A DNA stretch of 7,471 nt from DASUGM01 sp036274055 (GCA_036274055.1 DASUGM010000286.1:1-7471); one strand, 5' to 3'. Counted from the stretch's first letter, positions 1 through 5,382 are shown. Program-made: numbers and translations. Notes: a model not told the origin generated them from the sequence alone.

Positions 1-147
1 CGCGGCGTCCATGCGGCGCTGGCGCAGCTGCTCGTCGATCGTTTCGCGTTCTACACGCTCATCGACCGCGTCCGGCGGCAGTCCTTCCTGCCTCGCGTCA
101 TCGCCACCTGCGCGCGTCTCATCGAACTGACGGAGACAAGATCGTGA
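1..147 (+). CDS. C-terminal fragment of an unidentified protein (cut by window edge)
   Basis: Frame 1 is open from the window edge to a TGA at 145-147, giving 48 residues. It begins RGVHAALAQLL and ends ARLIELTETRS. G/C is strongly preferred at third codon positions, as in the clear genes nearby, so I take it as real coding sequence rather than chance. The tail is rich in Leu, Arg and Ala with an alternating hydrophobic/basic pattern, which suggests a terminal amphipathic helix. I recognise no motif and assign no function. It lies upstream of the phosphatidylserine synthase-like gene on the same strand, 106 bases away, so they could share an operon, but the gap is filled by a large palindrome that could separate them. 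Confidence 0.6.
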   Translation, partial: RGVHAALAQLLVDRFAFYTLIDRVRRQSFLPRVIATCARLIELTETRS

Positions 148-148
148 C

Positions 149-311
149 GGTACGCGGGAACGCTCGTACGTCGGGGACGCGGGAACCAGGAACCTGCATT
201 CACGTCTACTTTTCTCCTCTGGCTCCTCAAGCACCACCAAAGAAGAAAAGTTGATGCGAGTGCAGCTTCGTCGTCCCCGCGTCCCCGACGTACCGGCGTA
301 CCGCGCGTACC
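149..311. repeat. Long imperfect inverted repeat spanning the pssA-like gene start
   Basis: Positions 149-218 are complementary to 241-311. By hand alignment, 58 of 71 columns pair, with one single-base gap. The longest perfect block is 18 bp (166-183 with 276-293). Another 7-base block (209-215 with 244-250) closes the inner end, leaving a central region of about 22 bases at 219-240. The right arm contains the start codon at 254 and about 19 codons of the downstream gene. GAC flanks both outer ends (146-148 and 312-314), which is too short to prove a target duplication. It could be an inserted MITE-like or REP-like palindrome, or a leader RNA hairpin; the sequence alone does not decide. Confidence 0.8.
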
Positions 312-910
312 GACCTTCGCCAGCGAGCCTCCTCCATGTCAGCAACGCGATCAGTTACTTGTCGCTGGTCTTTGGGGCGATGGCGATCGCCACGGCGCAA
401 TCCGGCGCCCCGCATCTCGCCGGCGCGCTGCTCGCGGCGGCAGCGGTCGCCGACACTTTCGATGGCAAGTTCGCCCGCCGTTTCGCCCGCACGCCTCGAC
501 AGGCCCGCGCCGGCGGAGATCTCGACAGTCTGGTCGATGCGTGTGTGTTCGGCATGGCGCCGGTTGGCGTCATGAGCGCGCTGGCGCCGCCGGTCGGCGG
601 CGTCGCTGGGCTGCTCTGGTGGCTGGCCGCCGCTTGTTATCTGATCGCCGTCGTGACGCGGCTGACGTTCTTCAACCTCGAAGAAAACCCGCTGGCGTTC
701 GTCGGCGTGCCGACACCGGCAATTGCGTTGATTTGGTCGTCGCTGTTGCTCGTGCGTCCGGGCGCTGGTGTCGCGACGATCACGTTCGCCGCGTGCGCGG
801 TCGCGATGGTGGCGCCGCTCCCCATTCCGCGGCCGCGGCCCGCGGGCCTCGCGCTCTTCGCCGCGTGGGGCGCGGCGGCGATGGTCCTTCACGTTTTGAG
901 AGCACCGTGA
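254..910 (+). CDS. pssA: CDP-alcohol phosphatidyltransferase, phosphatidylserine synthase-like
   Basis: This 218-residue integral membrane protein would transfer a phosphatidyl group from CDP-diacylglycerol to an alcohol, most likely L-serine. The family signature D-x2-D-G-x2-A-R-(x)n-G-x3-D-x3-D is complete: D67, D70, G71, A74, R75, G87, D91 and D95. The A-R to G spacing is 11 residues, 3 longer than the usual 8. The text after the motif (LDSLVDACVFGMAP, then FVGVPTPA at 149-156) resembles PssA proteins more than PgsA or cardiolipin synthases. Hydrophobic segments lie near 28-48, 55-66, 98-110, 117-137, 154-167 and 173-190, with another near the C-terminus. I chose the ATG at 254, preceded by a purine-rich AGAAGAAAAG; TTG at 251 and GTG at 260 are alternatives. 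Residues 1-19 are Arg/Pro-rich and encoded by the right arm of a palindrome, so the N-terminus looks unconserved. The gene symbol rests on motif and style, not on a search. Confidence 0.82.
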   Translation: MRVQLRRPRVPDVPAYRAYRPSPASLLHVSNAISYLSLVFGAMAIATAQSGAPHLAGALLAAAAVADTFDGKFARRFARTPRQARAGGDLDSLVDACVFGMAPVGVMSALAPPVGGVAGLLWWLAAACYLIAVVTRLTFFNLEENPLAFVGVPTPAIALIWSSLLLVRPGAGVATITFAACAVAMVAPLPIPRPRPAGLALFAAWGAAAMVLHVLRAP

Positions 911-913
911 AGG
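886..913 (+). terminator. Stem-loop across the pssA-like stop codon, possible terminator
   Basis: CCTTCACG at 886-893 pairs perfectly with CGTGAAGG at 906-913, leaving a 12-base loop. The stop codon (908-910) lies in the 3' arm. A second small palindrome follows at 935-950 (TGAAGGA / TCCTTCA). This is the convergent gap between the + gene ending at 910 and the - gene ending at 980, where a bidirectional terminator would be expected. No T-run follows, so an intrinsic terminator is not demonstrated. Confidence 0.3.
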
Positions 914-979
914 CCTGGAGGACTGTCAGGAGCGTGAAGGAGTTCCTTCAGAGCACCTTCATGGCGCTGTCGAATTTAG

Positions 980-1771
980 CTAGTGCGCCGATCGGATCAA
1001 CCCGCCGTCAACCTGGAGCGAGGCGCCCGTGATGTAGCGCGCCGCGTCCGAGAACAGGAACACCGCCGCGGCGCCGTATTCGTCGGGCTGGCCGTAGCGG
1101 CCGAGCGGGATCGTCTTGCCCCAGCCGGCGCGGATGGCGTCGGGATCGGTGTTCGTCGCCTTGCCGCGAATCGTGTCGAGCTCGCGCACGCGATCGGTAT
1201 CGATCCGCCCCGGCAGCAGATGATTGACGCGGATGTTGTCGCCGGCCAGTTCGTTGGAGAGCGTCTTGGTCATCGCCGCGGTCGACGAACGGACGATGTT
1301 CGACAGCGCCAGATTGGCGACCGGCTCTTTGACCGCGGACGAGGTCGAAACCACGATCGCGCCGCCGCCGCGCGCCTTCATCGACGGCACCGCGAGCCGC
1401 ACCATCCGCACGGCGCTCAGCACCAGCAGTTCGAACGCGTTCTTCCACGCGTCGTCGTCGAACGACAGCGCCGGGCCGGCCGGCGGCCCGCCCGAGTTGA
1501 CGAACAGGAGATCGACGCCGCCGAACTTCTCCATCGTCTTCGCGTGCCAGGCGGCGAGCGAATCCGCGGACTTGACGTCCACCGCCATGCCGAACGTTTC
1601 CGCGTAGGTTTCGGCGGCGATGCGTTTCGCGGCGTCGGCGATCGACTGTTCGTTGCGCGAACTGATCGAGACGAGTGCGCCTTCGGCGGCGAGACCGCGC
1701 GCGACCGCGTAGCCGAGCCCCTTGCTCGCGCCGGCGATCATCGCGACCTTGCCCTTCAGCCCAAGATCCAT
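980..1771 (-). CDS. SDR-family oxidoreductase with non-canonical catalytic residues
   Basis: This 263-residue protein has the Rossmann fold of short-chain dehydrogenases/reductases. The cofactor-binding glycine motif is AGASKGLG at 13-20. V91-N92-S93-G94-G95 stands where most members have NNAG, and the strand-5 serine region is VSTSSAV at 141-147. The C-terminal part (NIRVNHLLPGRI at 179-190, TGASLQVDGGL at 248-258) is typical of FabG-like enzymes. The oddity is the active site: aligning back from RVN, the usual Y-x3-K falls on S157-N158-I159-V160-R161, so Tyr and Lys are both replaced. This fits the family known as BKR-like SDR, described as lacking a perfect catalytic tetrad. ATG at 1771 has AGGAAGG 6 bases upstream (1778-1784). 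The start lies 16 bases inside the end of the aldolase gene, so the two are co-transcribed. Substrate unknown; a keto- or hydroxy-acid linked to the neighbour is a guess. Confidence 0.85.
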   Translation of the reverse strand: MDLGLKGKVAMIAGASKGLGYAVARGLAAEGALVSISSRNEQSIADAAKRIAAETYAETFGMAVDVKSADSLAAWHAKTMEKFGGVDLLFVNSGGPPAGPALSFDDDAWKNAFELLVLSAVRMVRLAVPSMKARGGGAIVVSTSSAVKEPVANLALSNIVRSSTAAMTKTLSNELAGDNIRVNHLLPGRIDTDRVRELDTIRGKATNTDPDAIRAGWGKTIPLGRYGQPDEYGAAAVFLFSDAARYITGASLQVDGGLIRSAH

Positions 1772-2667
1772 GCTGCGCCTTCCTGCTGTGCGGTCCAGGC
1801 GAGCACGCGATCGAGCGCCGCTCGCGTGCCTTCATCAAGCACCGCGCCGGGTTGGCGCGTTGACGCGTCCGCGATCGCGCCTCGCCGCTTGAAGACTTCC
1901 TTGCGAATCGCCATGCCGATGCCTTCCTGGAACTCGAAGCGCATCAGCGGCACGAATTTGTAGAAGATGTTGGCGGCGTCGTCGATCTTGCCGGCGCGAT
2001 AGAGCGTCACCACCTGCACCAGCACTTCAGGAAACGCGAACCCGGTCATGACGCCGGCGGCACCGGCCATCAGTTCCTCGAGCAGGAACACGCCGCCAAG
2101 TCCGCCGAGAATCGCGACCCGCGTCTCTCCGGCCGCGGCGAGAATGCGCGCCGTCTTGAACGGCGTCGGCGGCTCTTCGAGCTTGACCGTCCGCGCCGCC
2201 GGCACTTCGCGCGCGATCCGCGCGAGCAGCCCCGCTTCCATCGAGAAACCGGAAATCGGCGGGTAGTCCTGGACGACGATCGGCAGATCGACAGCCTCGG
2301 CGAGCGCCTTGTAGTGGTTGACCACCGATTCGGTGTTGAGCTTCGGGCTGCGCGGCGGGCTGACCATCACCGCCGAGGCGCCGAGGGCCTTGGCCTCGCG
2401 GCTGTACTCGATGCAGGTCCGAACGCCGTCGGCCGATGCGCCGACGATGACCTTGGCTCGACCGTTCACTTGCTTGACGACGGCCTCGACGACGACGGCG
2501 CGTTCTTTCTCGCCGAGCCGGGCGACTTCGCCGGTGACGCCGAGCGCGGTCACGCCCTTGACGCCGGCGCCGACGATCAGGTCGACGACTTTCTTCATGC
2601 TGTCGAGATCGATGTCGCCGCCGGCGCGGAACGGCGTCGGCAGGACCGAGTAGACACCCTCAAACAC
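1756..2667 (-). CDS. DapA/N-acetylneuraminate lyase superfamily aldolase or dehydratase
   Basis: This 303-residue TIM-barrel protein is of the usual family length. Class I aldolase marks are present: GVTGE at 43-47 (the carboxylate-binding GTTGE position), Y135 in VQDYPP (the YNxP position), and the expected Schiff-base lysine K162 in VKLEEPP. The N-terminus (VYSVLPTPF) and the GGLGG near 188-192 also fit. It is probably not the lysine-pathway DapA: the segment that normally carries the second active-site tyrosine reads VSPPRSPKLN (102-111), and Asn after Tyr is replaced by Pro. Enzymes on 2-keto-3-deoxy sugar acids (for example L-KDA dehydratase-like proteins) show similar 'VQD' and 'VKLE' segments, so a sugar-acid aldolase or dehydratase is my best guess. 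The start is GTG at 2665-2667, chosen for its strong Shine-Dalgarno. The gene overlaps the SDR by 16 bases. Confidence 0.85.
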   Translation of the reverse strand: MFEGVYSVLPTPFRAGGDIDLDSMKKVVDLIVGAGVKGVTALGVTGEVARLGEKERAVVVEAVVKQVNGRAKVIVGASADGVRTCIEYSREAKALGASAVMVSPPRSPKLNTESVVNHYKALAEAVDLPIVVQDYPPISGFSMEAGLLARIAREVPAARTVKLEEPPTPFKTARILAAAGETRVAILGGLGGVFLLEELMAGAAGVMTGFAFPEVLVQVVTLYRAGKIDDAANIFYKFVPLMRFEFQEGIGMAIRKEVFKRRGAIADASTRQPGAVLDEGTRAALDRVLAWTAQQEGAAWILG

Positions 2668-2674
2668 GTCGTCG

Positions 2675-2680
2675 CTCCTT
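2675..2680 (-). promoter_or_regulatory. Shine-Dalgarno deciding the GTG start of the aldolase gene
   Basis: Read on the minus strand, 2675-2680 is AAGGAG, separated by 7 bases from the GTG at 2665-2667. This is the strongest ribosome-binding site seen in the window and supports a GTG start for the aldolase, since no ATG nearby gives the conserved FEGVYSVLPTPF N-terminus. Confidence 0.75.
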
Positions 2681-2693
2681 GCGGCCCATAGAA

Positions 2694-2718
2694 CCTCCGA
2701 AGCCTATCAGATCGGAGG
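2694..2718 (+). promoter_or_regulatory. Leader hairpin masking a Shine-Dalgarno upstream of udk
   Basis: CCTCCGA (2694-2700) pairs perfectly with TCGGAGG (2712-2718) around an 11-base loop. The 3' arm contains GGAGG (2714-2718), a consensus Shine-Dalgarno placed 7 bases before ATG 2726. That ATG is not in the udk frame. The true udk start at 2766 has no good Shine-Dalgarno. The hairpin may control ribosome entry to the leader; this is inferred only from base pairing. Confidence 0.35.
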
Positions 2719-2736
2719 CTCTAGAATGGCAACGTC

Positions 2737-2769
2737 ATGCCCACCCCAAGGTCCCAAAGCAGACGATGA
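2737..2769 (+). other. Possible 10-residue leader ORF overlapping the udk start (ATGA)
   Basis: ATG 2737 opens a short frame encoding MPTPRSQSRR that stops at TGA 2767-2769. The stop overlaps the udk ATG (2766-2768) as ATGA, an arrangement that allows translational coupling. The nearest Shine-Dalgarno (2714-2718) is 18 bases upstream, too far for an ideal site, and so short a frame can arise by chance. I record it because udk itself lacks a ribosome-binding site. Confidence 0.2.
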
Positions 2770-3392
2770 CGACGAAGCCCCCGTTCGTCATCGGCGTGGC
2801 CGGCGGCTCCGGCTCCGGCAAGACCACGGTCGTCCGGCGCATCGTCGAGGTGGTCGGCGACGCGCAGGTGACGGTGCTGGAGCACGATCGCTACTATCGC
2901 GACCATCCCGAGCTGCGCCTCGAGGAGCGCGCGGCGCTCAATTACGATCATCCGAATTCGCTCGAGACCGACCTGCTCGTCGAGCACGTACGAGCGCTGC
3001 GTGAGGGACTGCACATCGAGGCGCCCGCGTACGACTTCGCGCGCCATGCGCGCCATCAGCATACGGATCCGATTCACCCGCGCGCCGCGATCATCGTCGA
3101 GGGCATTCTGATCTACACCGATCCGGCGTTGCGCGCGCTGATGGACGTGAAGGTCTTCGTCGACACTGATGCCGACACGCGCTTCATCCGCCGGCTGCAA
3201 CGCGACGTCAGCGAGCGCGGCCGGACCGTCGAGTCGGTCATCGATCAATACGAGAGCACCGTGAAGCCGATGCACCTGGAGTTCGTCGAGCCGAGCAAGC
3301 GCTACGCCGACCTGATCGTGCCCGAGGGCGGGCACAACCAGGTAGCGATCGAGATGCTGCTGACGCTGATTAAGTCGATGGCGGGCCGATAG
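2766..3392 (+). CDS. udk: Uridine kinase
   Basis: This cytoplasmic kinase phosphorylates uridine and cytidine to UMP and CMP in pyrimidine salvage. From ATG 2766 it is 208 residues, matching the normal 207-213. Walker A is GGSGSGKT at 13-20. Further family landmarks in order are EHDRYY at 39-44 (the catalytic Asp region), NYDHP at 59-63, YDF at 89-91, VEGIL at 111-115, the lid RRLQRDVSERGR at 142-153, and QYESTVKPMH followed by EPSKRYADLIVP at 161-186. Open frame extends upstream to 2679, but that extension is unlike Udk N-termini and has no start near the Shine-Dalgarno, so I reject it. The gene diverges from the aldolase/SDR operon, with under 100 bases for both promoters. Its start overlaps a tiny upstream ORF. 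All catalytic regions are intact; the identification is secure. Confidence 0.95.
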   Translation: MTTKPPFVIGVAGGSGSGKTTVVRRIVEVVGDAQVTVLEHDRYYRDHPELRLEERAALNYDHPNSLETDLLVEHVRALREGLHIEAPAYDFARHARHQHTDPIHPRAAIIVEGILIYTDPALRALMDVKVFVDTDADTRFIRRLQRDVSERGRTVESVIDQYESTVKPMHLEFVEPSKRYADLIVPEGGHNQVAIEMLLTLIKSMAGR

Positions 3393-3393
3393 A

Positions 3394-3488
3394 CATTTGC
3401 GATTTGCAATTTGCGATTTGCGATTGCATTGGCGATTGGCAATTTGTCGATTTCGATTGCCGATTGCCGATTGCGGATTGCCGATTGC
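3394..3488. repeat. Seven-base-periodic tandem repeat array downstream of udk
   Basis: The array begins 2 bases after the udk stop. Four consecutive heptads at 3394-3421 read (C/G/A)ATTTGC, and five at 3454-3488 read CGATTGC with one variant (GGATTGC at 3475-3481). Degenerate units of 6-7 bases lie between. It is much more AT-rich than its surroundings. Units at 3431-3443 and 3456-3468 can pair as a 13-bp stem if two G-U pairs are allowed. It codes for nothing credible. It resembles short tandemly repeated heptanucleotides known from cyanobacteria, and I recall similar intergenic repeats in Acidobacteriota. Confidence 0.75.
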
Positions 3489-3528
3489 GCGGCCTGAGCA
3501 CCTTGTCCTCATGTCGCCGCGGCGTCCG

Positions 3529-3567
3529 GGGGTCCAATGGACCTATCCGCGGTGGTCCATTGGCCCC
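3529..3567. terminator. GC-rich stem-loop between convergent genes
   Basis: Positions 3529-3543 pair with 3554-3567 in a 14-bp stem (GGGG-CCAATGGACC with GGTCCATTGGCCCC) and a single bulged T at 3533. The loop is 10 bases. It lies between udk (+) and the end of the leftward sigma operon, so it could terminate either. No T-run follows on either strand, which argues against a classical intrinsic terminator. Confidence 0.4.
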
Positions 3568-3604
3568 ATACTCAAGAGCGGCAATACCCCCGCGGCGGAG
3601 GCGG

Positions 3605-3622
3605 GCACGGGGGCGCCCGTGC
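3605..3622 (-). terminator. Short strong hairpin at the end of the sigma-factor operon
   Basis: GCACGGG (3605-3611) and CCCGTGC (3616-3622) form a 7-bp all-Watson-Crick stem with a 4-base loop, touching the last base of the stop codon of the exported-protein gene. This is a natural place for operon termination or 3'-end protection. No U-tract follows on the minus strand. CTCAAG at 3571-3576 and CTTGAG at 3625-3630 could enclose it in a larger structure. Confidence 0.35.
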
Positions 3623-4239
3623 TACTTGAGCACGGTCAGCGTGACGTCGGCACGAAGCGTTTCGGCCGTGATCTTGTCGGTTGCCGACAGCACCTGCAGA
3701 GACTGGCCGTCCCGGAGCAGGACCACACCCTGCGTGGAGAAGGAACGAAACGCCACGGCGTTGACTGTTTGCGGCAAGGTCTTCGAGTCCCCATCCGCCG
3801 AATAGATGCTGGAGTCGGTGAGGTTGACGCCGACCCGATACCGCGTGTCGTCGAAGCTGGTGACGTTGAAGTCGATCTGGATGCCGATGTTGCGATAGTC
3901 GGCCCGCGATGTCGTCACCCCGGCCTGGCTGGTCGTGGACGTCTGGCTGCCAGTCGGCACGTCAAAACCGATGCGCACCGAGCCGCGGCCGCCGGTCATT
4001 TGATCGTTGACCAGCAGCAGGACGCTGTACGGCATGCTCGAGAGTTTCTTGTCGCCCTGCATTCTGGTCAGCGTCAGATCGACTTTCACTGGAATGCTGG
4101 CCTTGGCGACCGGCGCCTGGGCAGTCATCTCGTCCGGGTGCGCGTTGACGCGCACGGACGCTGCCGTTCCAGCGATCAGCAACGCGAGCGGCACACTCAG
4201 CATCAATCTTCTCGTTATCGCCTGGCTTTTCGTTCTCAT
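3622..4239 (-). CDS. Exported beta-rich protein, secretin-domain-like; third gene of sigma operon
   Basis: This 205-residue protein has an N-terminal export signal: basic MRTKSQAITRR, hydrophobic 12-28, probable cleavage after VNA (31-33). TRRLML resembles a weak Tat motif but is not a clear one. The mature part alternates polar and hydrophobic residues as in beta strands: VKVDLTLTRMQ (51-61), YSVLLLVND (71-79), a Ser/Thr-rich stretch (97-112), YRNIGIQIDFNV (115-126), VVLLRDGQSLQVL (172-184) and LRADVTLTVLK (195-205). The NIGIQIDFNV and LLRDGQSLQV segments resemble strands of the secretin (GspD/PilQ) beta-domain, but the protein is too short to be a pore. I do not know its function. ATG 4239 has AGGGAG 9 bases upstream, and the start overlaps the stop of the membrane-protein gene as ATGA, implying co-translation with the sigma and anti-sigma pair. 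It could be an envelope sensor or target of that system. Confidence 0.78.
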   Translation of the reverse strand: MRTKSQAITRRLMLSVPLALLIAGTAASVRVNAHPDEMTAQAPVAKASIPVKVDLTLTRMQGDKKLSSMPYSVLLLVNDQMTGGRGSVRIGFDVPTGSQTSTTSQAGVTTSRADYRNIGIQIDFNVTSFDDTRYRVGVNLTDSSIYSADGDSKTLPQTVNAVAFRSFSTQGVVLLRDGQSLQVLSATDKITAETLRADVTLTVLK

Positions 4240-4778
4240 CTGGGCAGTCTCCCTGTTCGGTTACGAATCGCTCCATCCTCATCCGGGAAGAGCGGAGGTA
4301 TTTCCACCGGCGGCAACGGCAGCAGTTCGCCGGTCACCGGGTCGACCTGACTGGCGGCCGGCGGCACAAAGGCGCGCCCGGCCTTGAGGCCTCTCAGCAA
4401 GGCGTCGAGGGCCCGTCGTTCATCCGTCGGAAACACCGCCGCGACCGATGGGAGTTGGCGCGCAGGCCTCAGGCGGGTTGCTGGAGCCGCCGCGCGCGTT
4501 TCGACCGCGGCGACAGCCGGCGTTTCCGCCTTCGTGGCAACCGCAGTTGTCACCGGCACCGGCGCCGAAAAATCCACCCGGCGGGAAATTGAAAAAATTG
4601 CGATCCCGGCGGCGACGGCCGCCGCCGCGCCGGCCCAGGCGAACCACGTCAGCCAGCCGCGGCGATGGCCGGACTCGCTCGCGATCCTGGCCCGCACACC
4701 CGCCGCAAACGAGGGCGACGGCTCGACGCCGAGCAGGTCGCCGATCTCCTTCAACAGGTCGTCACGTTCGTCGCTCAT
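4236..4778 (-). CDS. Single-pass membrane protein, probable anti-sigma factor without zinc motif
   Basis: This 180-residue protein starts at ATG 4778, whose bases overlap the TGA of the sigma gene (4775-4778). Residues 1-40 are acidic then basic and presumably cytoplasmic (MSDERDDLLKEIGDLL...). One membrane helix spans about 42-64 (WLTWFAWAGAAAAVAAGIAIF). The rest, 65-180, is Ala/Pro/Thr-rich and ends with DPVTGELLPLPPVEIPPLFP (146-165); it would lie in the periplasm. Gene order and topology point to an anti-sigma factor that holds the adjacent ECF sigma at the membrane. However, the H-x3-C-x2-C zinc motif of common anti-sigma domains is absent, and there is no Cys at all, so the assignment rests on context. 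The frame extends upstream to 4943 inside the sigma gene, but that part is an Arg-rich shadow. Confidence 0.72.
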   Translation of the reverse strand: MSDERDDLLKEIGDLLGVEPSPSFAAGVRARIASESGHRRGWLTWFAWAGAAAAVAAGIAIFSISRRVDFSAPVPVTTAVATKAETPAVAAVETRAAAPATRLRPARQLPSVAAVFPTDERRALDALLRGLKAGRAFVPPAASQVDPVTGELLPLPPVEIPPLFPDEDGAIRNRTGRLPR

Positions 4779-5314
4779 CTCAGCCGCTCCTGGAGTTCTT
4801 TCCGGGCGTCGAACAGGCGGGACTTGACGGTGCCTTCCGGCACGTCGAGCAGGGCCGCCACCTCTTTCACGCCGTGCCCTTCGATGGCCGCCAGCACGAT
4901 GACGACGCGCAGGCGTCCGGGCAGTTGATCGATGGCGGCCCACAGCCGTTTCGAACGCTCCGTGGCGACCATGTCGGCTTCGGCGTCGCCAATGCTCGGC
5001 CAGGCTCGCGCCGCGCCGTCTTCATGGGCCGAGCGGCGTTTGCCGCCGCGGCGGAAGTCGAGCGCGAGCCGCCAGGTCATCCGCACCAGCCAGCCGCGAA
5101 ACTTCTCGCGGTCACGCAGATCGGCGAAGCGGCGAAACGCGCGGACGAACGCCTCCTGGGCGATGTCCTCCGCATCGGCGCGGTTGCGCACCACGCCGTA
5201 GGCCACCCGGACCGCCAACGTGCCGGAATCCGCGAGGCGAGCCTCGAATTCGGTCGTCAGCTCCTCACCGACGCTTACCAAAGGGCCTGCCAGTCGTCCA
5301 ACGAACTCATTCAT
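4775..5314 (-). CDS. ECF-family RNA polymerase sigma factor (sigma-70 group 4)
   Basis: This 179-residue protein directs RNA polymerase to a specific promoter set. Region 2 is clear: YGVVRNRADAEDIAQEAFVRAFRRF at 39-63, with the DAEDIAQEAF core of ECF factors, then FRGWLVRMTWRLALDFRR at 72-89. Region 4 occupies about 122-176, with LPGRLRVVIVLAAIEG (131-146) and the helix-turn-helix VKEVAALLDVPEGTVKSRLFDARKEL at 149-174. I chose ATG 5314 because it gives a standard ECF N-terminus. GTG at 5318-5320 is possible, and the open frame to 5473 only translates palindromic DNA. No Shine-Dalgarno is visible before 5314; a 20-bp hairpin directly abuts the start codon. It leads a three-gene operon joined by ATGA overlaps, so it probably regulates itself, though I see no convincing promoter. 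Confidence 0.92.
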   Translation of the reverse strand: MNEFVGRLAGPLVSVGEELTTEFEARLADSGTLAVRVAYGVVRNRADAEDIAQEAFVRAFRRFADLRDREKFRGWLVRMTWRLALDFRRGGKRRSAHEDGAARAWPSIGDAEADMVATERSKRLWAAIDQLPGRLRVVIVLAAIEGHGVKEVAALLDVPEGTVKSRLFDARKELQERLR

Positions 5315-5382
5315 GCCCACTGACAAGACGCCGGTGGGCCTCGGGTGGTTCGGACAGGCCAGCCGGCGTCTTGCCAGTGGGC
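5315..5382 (-). repeat. Near-perfect inverted repeat abutting the sigma-factor start codon
   Basis: Arms 5315-5334 and 5363-5382 are 20 bp with one non-Watson-Crick position (5323 with 5374). On the minus strand, the strand of the sigma mRNA, that position becomes a G-U pair, so the leader RNA would be continuously paired. Inner bases extend the stem imperfectly (GGGCC at 5336-5340 with GGCC at 5357-5360), leaving a loop of roughly 12-16 bases. The stem ends on the base next to the ATG, where a ribosome-binding site would normally lie. Confidence 0.8.

Noticed and set aside
146..314. Target-site duplication (GAC) around the first palindrome
   Set aside because: Three bases match by chance once in 64 trials, so it is not evidence of transposition by itself.
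1008..1838. Minus-strand frame overlapping the SDR
   Set aside because: The product is mostly Arg and Gly, and the SDR frame carries all recognised motifs.
983..1963. Long plus-strand open frame (326 codons)
   Set aside because: It lies antisense to the SDR and aldolase genes, has an Arg/His/Ala-rich product without motifs, and is a typical GC-rich shadow.
3394..3488. CRISPR array
   Set aside because: Units are 7 bases with no spacers, and there are no cas genes nearby.
3397..4350. Plus-strand frame running through the heptad array and antisense to the exported-protein gene
   Set aside because: The protein begins with translated repeats and continues as a shadow. The minus frames have a signal peptide, Shine-Dalgarno and ATGA coupling.
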